From Oscillospiraceae bacterium (GTDB taxonomy: Bacteria; Bacillota; Clostridia; Oscillospirales; Oscillospiraceae), in the NCBI GenBank assembly GCA_009776905.1, contig WRMX01000095.1:4185-11884 (forward strand): a stretch of 7,700 bases of DNA. The letters are read 5' to 3'. Made by a program: the position numbers and the translations under genes. Positions 1-6,010 of this stretch are shown one piece after another. Numbering within the stretch: position 1 is the stretch's first letter; each line of letters opens with the position of its first letter. The notes under the pieces are model-generated. The model was not told the DNA's origin and did not search any database. It saw only the letters and a program-made list of their open reading frames with translations.

Positions 1-1296
1 ATCATCGGCTGCAAAACGATTGAGGAGCTTAAAGACGCGTTGAAGCTTCCGCGCAAGGTCATGCTGCTCGTCAAAGCGGGGCAAGCGGTCGATGATATTA
101 TCGAAAAGCTGACTGATGCTCTGGAAGAGGGCGATATAATCATCGACGGAGGCAACAGCCATTACTCCGACACGATCCGCCGTTCGGAGTATGTGGAGAG
201 CAAGGGGCTGCTGTATATCGGCATGGGGGTTTCCGGAGGAGAAGAAGGCGCGCTCAAAGGCCCTTCGATGATGCCGGGAGGCTCTTTTGCGGCATGGCCA
301 TTCGTCCGTCCGATTTTTCAAGCAATCTGCGCCAAAGCAGACGGTTATCCGTGCTGCGGATGGGTCGGCGAGGACGGCGCGGGCCATTTCGTAAAAATGG
401 TGCATAACGGCATCGAATATGGCGACATGCAGCTCATATGCGAGGCGTATCATCTGATGCGCGATGGATTGGGCATGAGCCCGCGCGAGATGATCGCCGT
501 TTTTGACGAATGGAACAGGGGCGAGCTGGACAGCTACCTTATAGAGATAACCCGCGACATTCTTGCGTACAGGGATGATGCGGGCAAGCCGCTTCTCGAT
601 GAAATTCTCGACACTGCCGGGCAAAAGGGCACGGGCAAGTGGACCGGCGTGGCCGCAATGGACGAAGGGGTGCCCCTCACGCTCATCGGAGAGGCTGTGT
701 TCAGCAGGTGCTTGTCTGCGGCCAAGGAAGAACGCATGAAGGCAGCGGGGATTTTTGACAGGCCGAGGCCGGAAATTATGGCTGATCAAGCGGAGTTTGT
801 CGATTGCATCCGCCAGGCGCTATACGCCAGCAAGATCATTTCATATGCCCAAGGATATACCCTCATGAGGGCGGCGGCGCAAACATATGGATGGAACCTG
901 AACTACGGCGGCATTGCATTGATGTGGCGCGGCGGATGCATCATTCGCAGCGCGTTCCTCGGGAAGATCAAGGACGCATATGATAGGGACGCGGAACTCA
1001 CGAATCTTTTGCTCGATGAATATTTCACGGAGGCAATCCGGGTGCGGCTGCCGGCATGGCGGCAGGTGGTCTCACAGGCTGCGTTATGCGGAATCCCTTT
1101 GCCTGCGATGAGCAGCGCGCTCAGCTATTTCGACGGATATACATGCGAGCGGTTGCCGGCAAATTTGCTGCAGGCGCAACGCGATTATTTCGGCGCGCAT
1201 ACGTATGAGCGGGTTGATGCCCCGCGCGGGCAGTTTTTCCATACGAACTGGACGGGAAAAGGCGGCACGACGGCCGCCTCGACGTATAATGCATAG
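1..1296 (+). CDS. gnd: 6-phosphogluconate dehydrogenase, decarboxylating (5' end cut by window)
   Basis: Catalyses NADP-dependent oxidative decarboxylation of 6-phosphogluconate to ribulose 5-phosphate in the cytosolic oxidative pentose phosphate pathway. The reading frame is open from base 1, so the gene starts before the window; 431 codons are visible. By eye comparison with E. coli Gnd (468 aa), about 50 residues are missing, including the N-terminal glycine-rich dinucleotide motif of the Rossmann fold. Family motifs seen in order are IIDGGNS, GVSGGEEGALKGPSMMPGG (from about base 226), GHFVKMVHNGIEYGDMQ with the catalytic lysine codon at 394-396, GTGKWT, AQGY, GGCIIRSAFL and the C-terminal QAQRDYFGAHTYER, which binds substrate in the partner subunit. 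The C-terminal tail is slightly longer than in E. coli and ends KGGTTAASTYNA. The TTG at base 40 could be mistaken for a start but is internal. The gene converges on the HAD gene. Identity is essentially certain; the cofactor preference cannot be read because the N-terminus is absent. Confidence 0.96.
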   Translation: MIGCKTIEELKDALKLPRKVMLLVKAGQAVDDIIEKLTDALEEGDIIIDGGNSHYSDTIRRSEYVESKGLLYIGMGVSGGEEGALKGPSMMPGGSFAAWPFVRPIFQAICAKADGYPCCGWVGEDGAGHFVKMVHNGIEYGDMQLICEAYHLMRDGLGMSPREMIAVFDEWNRGELDSYLIEITRDILAYRDDAGKPLLDEILDTAGQKGTGKWTGVAAMDEGVPLTLIGEAVFSRCLSAAKEERMKAAGIFDRPRPEIMADQAEFVDCIRQALYASKIISYAQGYTLMRAAAQTYGWNLNYGGIALMWRGGCIIRSAFLGKIKDAYDRDAELTNLLLDEYFTEAIRVRLPAWRQVVSQAALCGIPLPAMSSALSYFDGYTCERLPANLLQAQRDYFGAHTYERVDAPRGQFFHTNWTGKGGTTAASTYNA

Positions 1297-1301
1297 AAAT
1301 G

Positions 1302-1339
1302 ATGCATGGAGGCGCGGCATTGCTCGCACCTCCATGCAT
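1302..1339 (+). terminator. Hairpin just after gnd, possible transcription terminator
   Basis: Bases 1302-1312 (ATGCATGGAGG) pair perfectly with 1329-1339. After one C/A mismatch, 1314-1316 pair with 1325-1327, leaving an 8-base loop. The hairpin begins 5 bases after the gnd stop codon, a natural place for a terminator between convergent genes. No clear T-run follows on either strand, so it is not a canonical intrinsic terminator; it could instead be an mRNA 3'-end stabiliser. The stem is directly seen; its function is inferred. Confidence 0.45.
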
Positions 1340-1340
1340 T

Positions 1341-1490
1341 ATTGGAACATCCCCATCATTGTTTGAACGTCCTCATCGTCATTGGAACACCATCATTGTT
1401 TGAATGTCCTCATCGTCATTGGAACACCATCATTGTTTGAATGTCCTCATCACCATTGGAGCATCGCTATCAGCATTGGAGCATCACATT
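1341..1490. repeat. Tandem repeat with 37-bp period between gnd and the HAD gene
   Basis: Units beginning CATCATTGTTTGAA start at 1354, 1391 and 1428, giving an exact 37-bp period. A partial unit lies before them (1341-1353) and degenerate shorter units after (about 1448-1490). Each unit has two related halves, one with CATTGTTTGAA and one with CATTGGAACAC. The 9-mer ATTGGARCA recurs at 1341, 1381, 1418, 1455 and 1475. Copies 1 and 2 differ by a single C/T change over most of their length. The array fills most of the 216-bp gap between the convergent genes, and I see no credible coding frame in it. There are no spacers, so it is not a CRISPR array. Confidence 0.9.
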
Positions 1491-1494
1491 ATTT

Positions 1495-1512
1495 CATATC
1501 AATTACGATATG
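1495..1512 (-). other. Short AT-rich hairpin next to the HAD gene stop codon
   Basis: CATATC (1495-1500) and GATATG (1507-1512) form a perfect 6-bp stem with a 6-base loop directly after the stop codon of the - strand HAD gene. The stem is AT-rich and has no T-run after it on the - strand, so it is at best a weak terminator or RNA 3'-end structure. A match this short could be chance. Confidence 0.3.
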
Positions 1513-2331
1513 TCATTGCCGCCGCATGGCTTTGATATAGTCCACCACTTCGCGGATTGCATGGCGATTGTTGTCGCAAACGACCAAATCAGCAGCTTCG
1601 ATCACCTGGTTCAATGCGCCGGCGACCGCCACGCCGATATCGGCAAACCTGATCATCTCTATGTCGTTGTCAAAATCTCCAACAGCGACGACGCGCCGTC
1701 CGCGAGCTCCGATTAGCTCGCGGAGCATCTCCACGCCGGATCCTTTGTTGATCCCCTGCGGCAGCATCTCATAATAAATCGTGCCGGAACGCACGAGGTG
1801 CACTCCGGGATGTCCGTGCGCGCTGATATACCCAACCGCTTCGTTTATGATCCGCTCCTCGTCGACAAACAGGGCTTTGATCCAATTGACGGGGGGAACC
1901 TCGTCGATGCAGCATCTTATGGGGGTTATTCTGCCGAAAGATAGATGCTCTTTCTCTAATTCATTCATCCTAATGACATATACGGACTCGCCGCACAATA
2001 TTTCGACGCCGAGAGTCGGGAAACGCCCCATCAATTGAAAAATATATTCTCGAGAAATAGCCGGAAGCGAGCTCTGCCAAAGGAAGCAGCCCTCCATATA
2101 ATCATATATGGCCGCGCCGTTATATAGCACCGCCGGCGTGGAAAGCTCCAATGCTTCCGCAACGCTGCGGGCGCTAGTCACGCCGCGTCCCGTCGCAATC
2201 GTAAAGATGCCGCCGTTTTCGCGAAACTCGCGTATGGCTGCATCGTTTTTTTCTGTTATGCGCTTGTCGTCGGTCAGCAGCGTCCCGTCGACGTCAGTGA
2301 CCAGCAATATATCGTCAAAGATCAATGTCAT
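1513..2331 (-). CDS. Cof-type HAD-IIB family phosphatase
   Basis: A predicted cytosolic Mg-dependent phosphatase of 272 aa, the usual Cof/YbiV size (about 265-290 aa). Members dephosphorylate sugar phosphates, nucleotides or cofactor phosphates through a phospho-aspartate. All four HAD motifs are visible: motif I DVDGTLL (nucleophile Asp13, acid/base Asp15), motif II in IATGRG (Thr47), motif III Lys196 in GINKGSG, and motif IV GDFDND (218-223). The stretch between motifs II and III (roughly 80-190) fits the C2-type cap that sets substrate specificity. The usual AMxNA after motif IV reads AVAGALN, a mild departure. The start is uncertain. The ATG at 2331 is used here, but the AAAGGAG sequence sits only 1 base before it and 7 bases before an in-frame TTG (2323-2325). 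A GTG at 2352 would add 7 residues. The gene lies 103 bp downstream of the MFS gene on the same strand, with no clear terminator between, so co-transcription is plausible. The substrate cannot be predicted. Confidence 0.92.
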   Translation of the reverse strand: MTLIFDDILLVTDVDGTLLTDDKRITEKNDAAIREFRENGGIFTIATGRGVTSARSVAEALELSTPAVLYNGAAIYDYMEGCFLWQSSLPAISREYIFQLMGRFPTLGVEILCGESVYVIRMNELEKEHLSFGRITPIRCCIDEVPPVNWIKALFVDEERIINEAVGYISAHGHPGVHLVRSGTIYYEMLPQGINKGSGVEMLRELIGARGRRVVAVGDFDNDIEMIRFADIGVAVAGALNQVIEAADLVVCDNNRHAIREVVDYIKAMRRQ

Positions 2332-2332
2332 G

Positions 2333-2339
2333 CTCCTTT
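2333..2339 (-). promoter_or_regulatory. Shine-Dalgarno sequence of the HAD gene, misplaced for the ATG
   Basis: Read on the - strand this is AAAGGAG, a near-perfect anti-16S match. It is 1 base from the ATG at 2329-2331, which is too close, and 7 bases from the TTG at 2323-2325, which is optimal. It therefore argues for TTG initiation two codons downstream, even though ATG is the usual choice. Confidence 0.6.
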
Positions 2340-2434
2340 GAATGGGGTTCACGCCTCACGCCGCCCGGTGAGGTAGACGCCTGCCGAGCGGACGGCAACA
2401 GTAGCCGTTATTTGATTGAGGCGATTGAGTTTTG

Positions 2435-3694
2435 CTATTGCATCGACTCGACGGCCTTTTTTCTTCGCATAAATCCGGGGTATATTATATAGAAGCATAT
2501 AAGCGTCAACGCCAGCGGAACCAAGCCTGACAATATGGTCGTCGAAAAGCTATATCGCGAGACGACGAATCCGCCCAAAGCCGGCCCGACGTACATTCCG
2601 AGATCGACCCCCGCAAACAACGTGTTCGTGGCGACGGCGCGGCGTTTGGCGGGCTCGGTCTGGACGCACATCGCTTGCAGCCCCGGAGAGACGACGCCAT
2701 TCCCAATGGAGGATATGACCGCGCCTATCAAGATGACGAACAGCGTCCGGCTTCCCGCAATGATGACAAGGGAGATGCCTAAAAGCGCCATCCCGATCGG
2801 CTGAACCAGTTTCATGCTGTATTTATCGAGAATCCTCCCGCACAGCGGCCTCGTGCCCAGCATGACGGCGGCAGACACCGTTGAAAAGAGGCCGATGCTC
2901 GGAATCCCGACTTCATATGCAAATGCATCGATATAGCTCCTATACCCGGAGGTCGCTATGCCGGACAGTATGATCAGCAGCGTCATTGGCAATGCTTTCA
3001 AAGACACGATGTTTTTATACCAGGCACCCGCTGCCGCGATTTCTTCTTTTGTGTCTTTTTTATATGATATCAACAGAAGCGGCACCACCGCGACCGCCAA
3101 AACGATTGCGCCGAAGTAGAACGCGAGCTGATAGCCGAGCGTGATCCCCTCCGCGCCTTCTTTGAGGAGCGGCCCCAAGTCTCGCAGCCATAGGCCGACA
3201 TTCGGGGCGATTGCCTGCATCACCGTGCCGCCGAGGCTGTACATCGCGACTCCGGAAGCGACCTTTTCCGCCGGCAGGCTGTCAACCGCGATTGTCATCG
3301 TCAACGAGCCCATGAATGCGTATTGTATGCCTTGAATGACGCGAAATGCTATGAAGGCGGAGGTGTTGGTGAATAGCGCATATCCGAGGTTGACGACCCC
3401 GCCCGTGAAGTAGACGGCAATCAGCAGGTTTCTTTTGTTGAGCCTGATCTGCAGCGGTCCTGTCACGGGGCGCATGGCAAATGCGACGCCGAAGTACAGG
3501 CCAATCAGGTTGCCCATCATCACGTCGCTGACTTTGAGCGACTCCAGCGCGTACCGCGCGATCAGTATGTTGACCGCTCCTTGCGATAGCGACAGAAATG
3601 AATGCGCCAAGAGGACGCAGACGAATGTTTTGTTCCACACGGTCAGCTTTCTTGGGGCCTGTAGCGTTGTTGGCGTGGTGTTTGCGTCGCTCAT
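2435..3694 (-). CDS. Major facilitator superfamily (MFS) transporter
   Basis: A predicted inner-membrane secondary transporter of 419 aa, the normal size for a 12-helix MFS carrier. Hydrophobic segments suggest helices at roughly residues 22-45, 57-77, 90-107, 112-134, 148-165 and 185-210, a charged central cytoplasmic loop (KKDTKEE, about 211-217), then six more to about residue 410. The loop between helices 2 and 3 holds a degenerate signature (GPLQIRLNKRN), and its duplicate between helices 8 and 9 reads GTRPLCGRILDKYS, a typical MFS motif. The basic C-terminus (RRKKAVESMQ) fits a cytoplasmic end. The ATG is supported by GAGGAG on the - strand, about 8 bases upstream. A 19-bp tandem array ends 20 bp before the start codon. 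The HAD gene follows 103 bp downstream; that gap holds only two 5-6 bp stems without T-runs. The substrate is not evident: drug efflux, sugar or organic acid transport are all possible. Confidence 0.93.
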   Translation of the reverse strand: MSDANTTPTTLQAPRKLTVWNKTFVCVLLAHSFLSLSQGAVNILIARYALESLKVSDVMMGNLIGLYFGVAFAMRPVTGPLQIRLNKRNLLIAVYFTGGVVNLGYALFTNTSAFIAFRVIQGIQYAFMGSLTMTIAVDSLPAEKVASGVAMYSLGGTVMQAIAPNVGLWLRDLGPLLKEGAEGITLGYQLAFYFGAIVLAVAVVPLLLISYKKDTKEEIAAAGAWYKNIVSLKALPMTLLIILSGIATSGYRSYIDAFAYEVGIPSIGLFSTVSAAVMLGTRPLCGRILDKYSMKLVQPIGMALLGISLVIIAGSRTLFVILIGAVISSIGNGVVSPGLQAMCVQTEPAKRRAVATNTLFAGVDLGMYVGPALGGFVVSRYSFSTTILSGLVPLALTLICFYIIYPGFMRRKKAVESMQ

Positions 3695-3714
3695 CGTTAC
3701 TTCTCCTCGTGTTT

Positions 3715-3847
3715 GTTGGTGCGTTGCTGTGCCGTTGGCGCGTTGCTGTGCCGTTGGTGCGCTGCTGTGCCGTTGGTGCGCTGCTGTGCAGTTGGTGCGC
3801 TGCTGTGCAGTTGGTGCTCTGCTGTACAGTTGGTGCGTTGCGATGCC
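3715..3847. repeat. Seven-copy 19-bp tandem repeat upstream of the MFS gene
   Basis: Seven contiguous 19-bp units start at 3715, 3734, 3753, 3772, 3791, 3810 and 3829, with + strand consensus GTTGGTGCGCTGCTGTGCC. Units 4 and 5 are identical and the others differ by 1-4 bases. The outermost units carry GTTG where the inner ones have GCTG, and units 4-6 end in CA rather than CC. The period is not a multiple of three, so translations cycle through all frames, and the Cys/Ala/Val-rich peptides it gives are artefacts. The array fills the space between the tRNA-Trp terminator and the MFS ribosome-binding site, so any MFS promoter near the gene would have to lie within it. Confidence 0.96.
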
Positions 3848-3848
3848 A

Positions 3849-3881
3849 ATAGAAAACCCGCAGTTTAAATTGCTGCGGGTT
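3849..3881 (-). terminator. Rho-independent terminator of the tRNA-Trp gene
   Basis: On the - strand, AACCCGCAG (from 3873-3881) pairs perfectly with CTGCGGGTT (from 3855-3863) around a 9-base AT-rich loop. The T-rich run TTTTCTAT follows and overlaps the end of the stem. It begins 10 bp after the encoded CCA of the tRNA. This is a standard intrinsic terminator and may also end read-through transcripts from aspS. Confidence 0.88.
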
Positions 3882-3891
3882 CTCTGTGGCT

Positions 3892-3967
3892 TGGCAGGGG
3901 CAGAAGGGATCGAACCCTCGGCCTACGGTTTTGGAGACCGCCGCTCTACCGGCTGAGCTATGCCCCT
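3892..3967 (-). tRNA. trnW: tRNA-Trp (anticodon CCA)
   Basis: A complete 76-nt cloverleaf can be drawn. The acceptor stem AGGGGCA/TGCCCCT is 7 bp (3961-3967 with 3896-3902), the D stem is GCTC/GAGC, and the anticodon stem GCGGT/ACCGT encloses the 7-base loop CTCCAAA. The T arm is GAGGG-TTCGATC-CCTTC with one G-T pair. The anticodon CCA lies at 3932-3934 and reads UGG (tryptophan). The discriminator base is G (3895), as expected for bacterial tRNA-Trp, and the 3' CCA is encoded (3892-3894). A promoter lies just upstream and a terminator just downstream, so the gene can be its own transcription unit. Confidence 0.98.
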
Positions 3968-3977
3968 ATAGCCACGC

Positions 3978-4006
3978 ATTGTATCATAGCTTTTATACAA
4001 AATCAA
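3978..4006 (-). promoter_or_regulatory. SigA-type promoter of the tRNA-Trp gene
   Basis: On the - strand there is a -35 box TTGATT (4001-4006), exactly 17 bp of spacer, and a -10 box TACAAT (3978-3983), preceded by TG at the extended -10 position. The -10 box ends 10 bp before the first base of the tRNA, implying only a few leader nucleotides, as is common for tRNA genes. Confidence 0.87.
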
Positions 4007-4069
4007 TAGCCTTTTTTTGCCGATTATTTTGCCGGACAGAATTATGGTTACCGGTCACGCCATTGCGCT

Positions 4070-5845
4070 TCATGGCGCAAGCATTATTCCAAGCTCCTTA
4101 AGTTGCGCATCGTCCACGACATCGGGGCAGCTTGTCATCAACTCCGAAGCATTCTGCACTTTCGGAAACGCGATTACGTCGCGGATGCTGCTGAGGCCTG
4201 CGAGGTGCATGACGAGCCTGTCCAGCCCATATGCAAGCCCACCGTGCGGCGGGGCTCCATACTTGAATGCGTTGATCAAATGCCCGAACCGCGCTGCGGC
4301 GTCCTCATCAGTAAACCCAAGTGCCCTGAACATCCTCTCTTGGATCTCCGGGGTGTTTATCCTTATTGAGCCCCCACCGAGTTCAGTGCCGTTGAGGACA
4401 ATGTCATATGCTTTTGCGCGGCAGTTTGCCTTGTCTGTGTCGAGCATGTCTATGTCTTCGTCCATCGCGGACGTGAATGGGTGGTGCTTTGCGACAAAAC
4501 GGCCTTCTTCCTCGGAATACTCAAACAGTGGGAACTCGGTTATCCACACGAACTCATATATTCCATCCGCGATGAGTCCGAGCCGCTTTGCGCATTCGCA
4601 GCGCAATGCTCCAAGCGAAGCAAAGACGACATCGTCCTTTTCGTCGGCGACGATGAACAGCAGCCCTCCCGGTTTGGCGCCTGCGCGGTCGAGTATCGCT
4701 GCGTTCTCCTCATCTGTGAGGTTCTTTGAAAACGATGATGAAATGCCTCCGTCATCGGTTAGTTTCGCCCAAGCGAGGCCTTTTGCCCCATATGTCTTGA
4801 CGAATTCGCCGAGCGCATCGATCTGTTTGCGAGATAAAGCGGTGCCATCCGGGATGTATATCATTCTGACGCTTCCGCCCGCTGCGACGGGGCCGGAGAA
4901 CACTTTGAACTCGCTGTTTTTCACTAAGTCGCTGATGTCGCAAAGCTCAAGGCCAAAGCGCAAGTCGGGTTTGTCAGAGCCGAACCTATCCATGGCTTCG
5001 CGCCATGTCATGCGGCGTATCGGCGTTTTGACATCGACATCGATGACCTCCTTGAACAGGCGTTTCAGAAAACCGTCGTTCATCGCAATTATATCTTCGA
5101 CGTCAACAAACGACATTTCAAGGTCAATCTGCGTAAACTCCGGCTGGCGGTCCGCCCGTAGGTCCTCATCGCGGAAACAACGGACGATCTGCATATATCT
5201 GTCGAATCCCGATAGCATCAGCAGTTGCTTGTATTGCTGCGGCGACTGCGGCAGCGCATAAAATTTGCCCGGGTGGACGCGGCTGGGGACCAGGTAGTCA
5301 CGGGCGCCTTCAGGTGTGGATTTTGTCAGCATTGGTGTTTCGATTTCCAAAAATCCGTTTTCGTCAAAATAGTCGCGCGCGACTTTCACGGCTCTGTGGC
5401 GCAGCGCTATGTATCTTTGCATGTCGGGGCGGCGCAGGTCGAGGTAGCGGTATTTCAAGCGCAGAGTATCGTTGACGTCGGAATTCTCTACGATTTCAAA
5501 CGGGGGCGTTTCAGCTTTTGCCAAAATGTTCAAAGTTGACACTTCGAGCTCGACGTCGCCTGTCGGCAGTTCCGCGTTTTTTGAGGAGCGTTCGCGCAGG
5601 ATGCCTTTTGCATATAGTACATATTCCGATCGCACGGTGGATGCGGCGTCGAATATGTCTTTTTTTGTGTTTTCGTCGAAGGCGAGCTGGAGTATGCCTT
5701 CGCGGTCGCGCAGGTCGATGAATATGAGGTGGCCGAGGTCACGGCGGCGTTGTACCCAGCCGCATACGGCGATTTCGTTACCGATGTCGGCAATGCGTGG
5801 TTCGCCGCAATATTTTGTGCGTTTGTTTCCATTGATGTTTTCCAT
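4070..5845 (-). CDS. aspS: Aspartyl-tRNA synthetase
   Basis: A class IIb aminoacyl-tRNA synthetase charging tRNA-Asp with aspartate in the cytosol. The 591-aa product matches the bacterial type (E. coli AspRS is 590 aa). The N-terminal OB-fold anticodon-binding domain covers about residues 15-110 (CGWVQRRRDLG, then FIDLRDREG). The catalytic core has TPEGARDYLVPSR, QSPQQYKQLLM, motif 2 with FRDE at 224-227 followed by DLRADRQPEFTQID, and motif 3 AYGLDR (GLDR at 540-543). Between motifs 2 and 3 lies the bacterial GAD insertion domain. Leu37 after RRRD and Lys89 in SSKN match the E. coli discriminating enzyme and not, as I recall, the relaxed Pseudomonas one, suggesting an Asp-only enzyme. The ATG at 5845 is preferred: it follows AAGGAG by 11 bases and gives family length. 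The frame stays open upstream to 5953, but that extension translates the leader repeats. A 6-bp stem (4063-4068 with 4075-4080) overlaps the stop codon but has no T-run. Confidence 0.97.
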   Translation of the reverse strand: MENINGNKRTKYCGEPRIADIGNEIAVCGWVQRRRDLGHLIFIDLRDREGILQLAFDENTKKDIFDAASTVRSEYVLYAKGILRERSSKNAELPTGDVELEVSTLNILAKAETPPFEIVENSDVNDTLRLKYRYLDLRRPDMQRYIALRHRAVKVARDYFDENGFLEIETPMLTKSTPEGARDYLVPSRVHPGKFYALPQSPQQYKQLLMLSGFDRYMQIVRCFRDEDLRADRQPEFTQIDLEMSFVDVEDIIAMNDGFLKRLFKEVIDVDVKTPIRRMTWREAMDRFGSDKPDLRFGLELCDISDLVKNSEFKVFSGPVAAGGSVRMIYIPDGTALSRKQIDALGEFVKTYGAKGLAWAKLTDDGGISSSFSKNLTDEENAAILDRAGAKPGGLLFIVADEKDDVVFASLGALRCECAKRLGLIADGIYEFVWITEFPLFEYSEEEGRFVAKHHPFTSAMDEDIDMLDTDKANCRAKAYDIVLNGTELGGGSIRINTPEIQERMFRALGFTDEDAAARFGHLINAFKYGAPPHGGLAYGLDRLVMHLAGLSSIRDVIAFPKVQNASELMTSCPDVVDDAQLKELGIMLAP

Positions 5846-5893
5846 TATAATGTTTTCTCCTTGTTTTGTGGATTGCTGTTTGTCGCGTTGAGC

Positions 5894-5925
5894 GGGTGTC
5901 GGCAGCGGGGGCGGGGGGCGGCGGG
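5894..5925 (+). other. G-rich tract with G-quadruplex potential in the aspS leader region
   Basis: The + strand has four G-runs of at least three: 5894-5896, 5907-5911, 5913-5918 and 5923-5925, separated by 10, 1 and 4 bases. This meets a relaxed intramolecular quadruplex pattern. It is on the template strand for aspS, so the aspS leader RNA would be C-rich here, about 50-80 bases before the start codon. Folding and function are untested inference. Confidence 0.45.
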
Positions 5926-5928
5926 AAA

Positions 5929-6001
5929 GATTCTTCGCTGCGCTCAGAATCACAAGGGGGCGTTCAGAATGACAAGGGGGGAGTCAGAATGACAAGGCTG
6001 A
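5929..6001. repeat. Dispersed-type intergenic repeat with 20-bp tandem units
   Basis: GATTCT (5929-5934) and AGAATC (5946-5951) form a 6-bp inverted repeat around TCGCTGCGCTC. The right arm runs into three tandem 20-bp units starting at 5944, 5964 and 5984, with core TCAGAATGACAAGGGGG; the third is about 18 bp and diverges at its end. Elements of this type recur in many Clostridia and other genomes and give rise to spurious peptides such as ILSAAKNL and ILRCAQN, both readable here. The repeat occupies the space between the flavoprotein stop codon and aspS, close to where an aspS promoter would be expected. Each unit read on the - strand contains TTGTCA or TTGTGA, resembling a -35 box, but I found no convincing -10 partner. 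Confidence 0.85.
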
Positions 6002-6010
6002 GTTGGCGGG

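Noticed and set aside
1341..1490. CRISPR array (37-bp repeats)
   Set aside because: The period equals the repeat length, so there are no spacers. No cas genes are nearby.
2353..2397. Stems between the MFS and HAD genes (CCTCAC/GTGAGG and TGCCG/CGGCA) as terminator or attenuator
   Set aside because: Stems are 5-6 bp with no following T-run on the - strand, so they do not argue against co-transcription.
3435..3956. 173-codon + strand open frame across the MFS start, the 19-bp array and the tRNA
   Set aside because: It is a composite of antisense MFS sequence, repeat DNA translated as Cys/Ala/Val-rich peptide, and reverse-strand tRNA giving the common artefact peptide GIEPSAYGFGDRRSTG. No ribosome-binding site or domain supports it.
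4011..4018. T-run on the + strand that might mark a terminator
   Set aside because: No GC-rich stem precedes it on the + strand, and no + strand gene is located upstream that would need it.
4063..4080. TTGCGC/GCGCAA stem at the end of aspS as a terminator
   Set aside because: Only 6 bp, overlapping the stop codon, with no T-run on the - strand. Kept only as a note in the aspS entry.
4017..5261. 414-codon open frame on the + strand
   Set aside because: It lies antisense to the strongly supported aspS coding sequence. The product is serine-rich with low complexity and no recognisable domain, as expected for a shadow frame.
5841..5848. TATAAT immediately before and overlapping the aspS ATG (- strand CATTATAATG)
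   Set aside because: It lies downstream of the Shine-Dalgarno sequence and no -35 box is correctly spaced, so it is unlikely to be the aspS promoter.
5846..6010. T-box riboswitch upstream of aspS
   Set aside because: The leader is only 165 bp, made mostly of repeat and G-rich DNA, and shows no T-box consensus or terminator/antiterminator pair.
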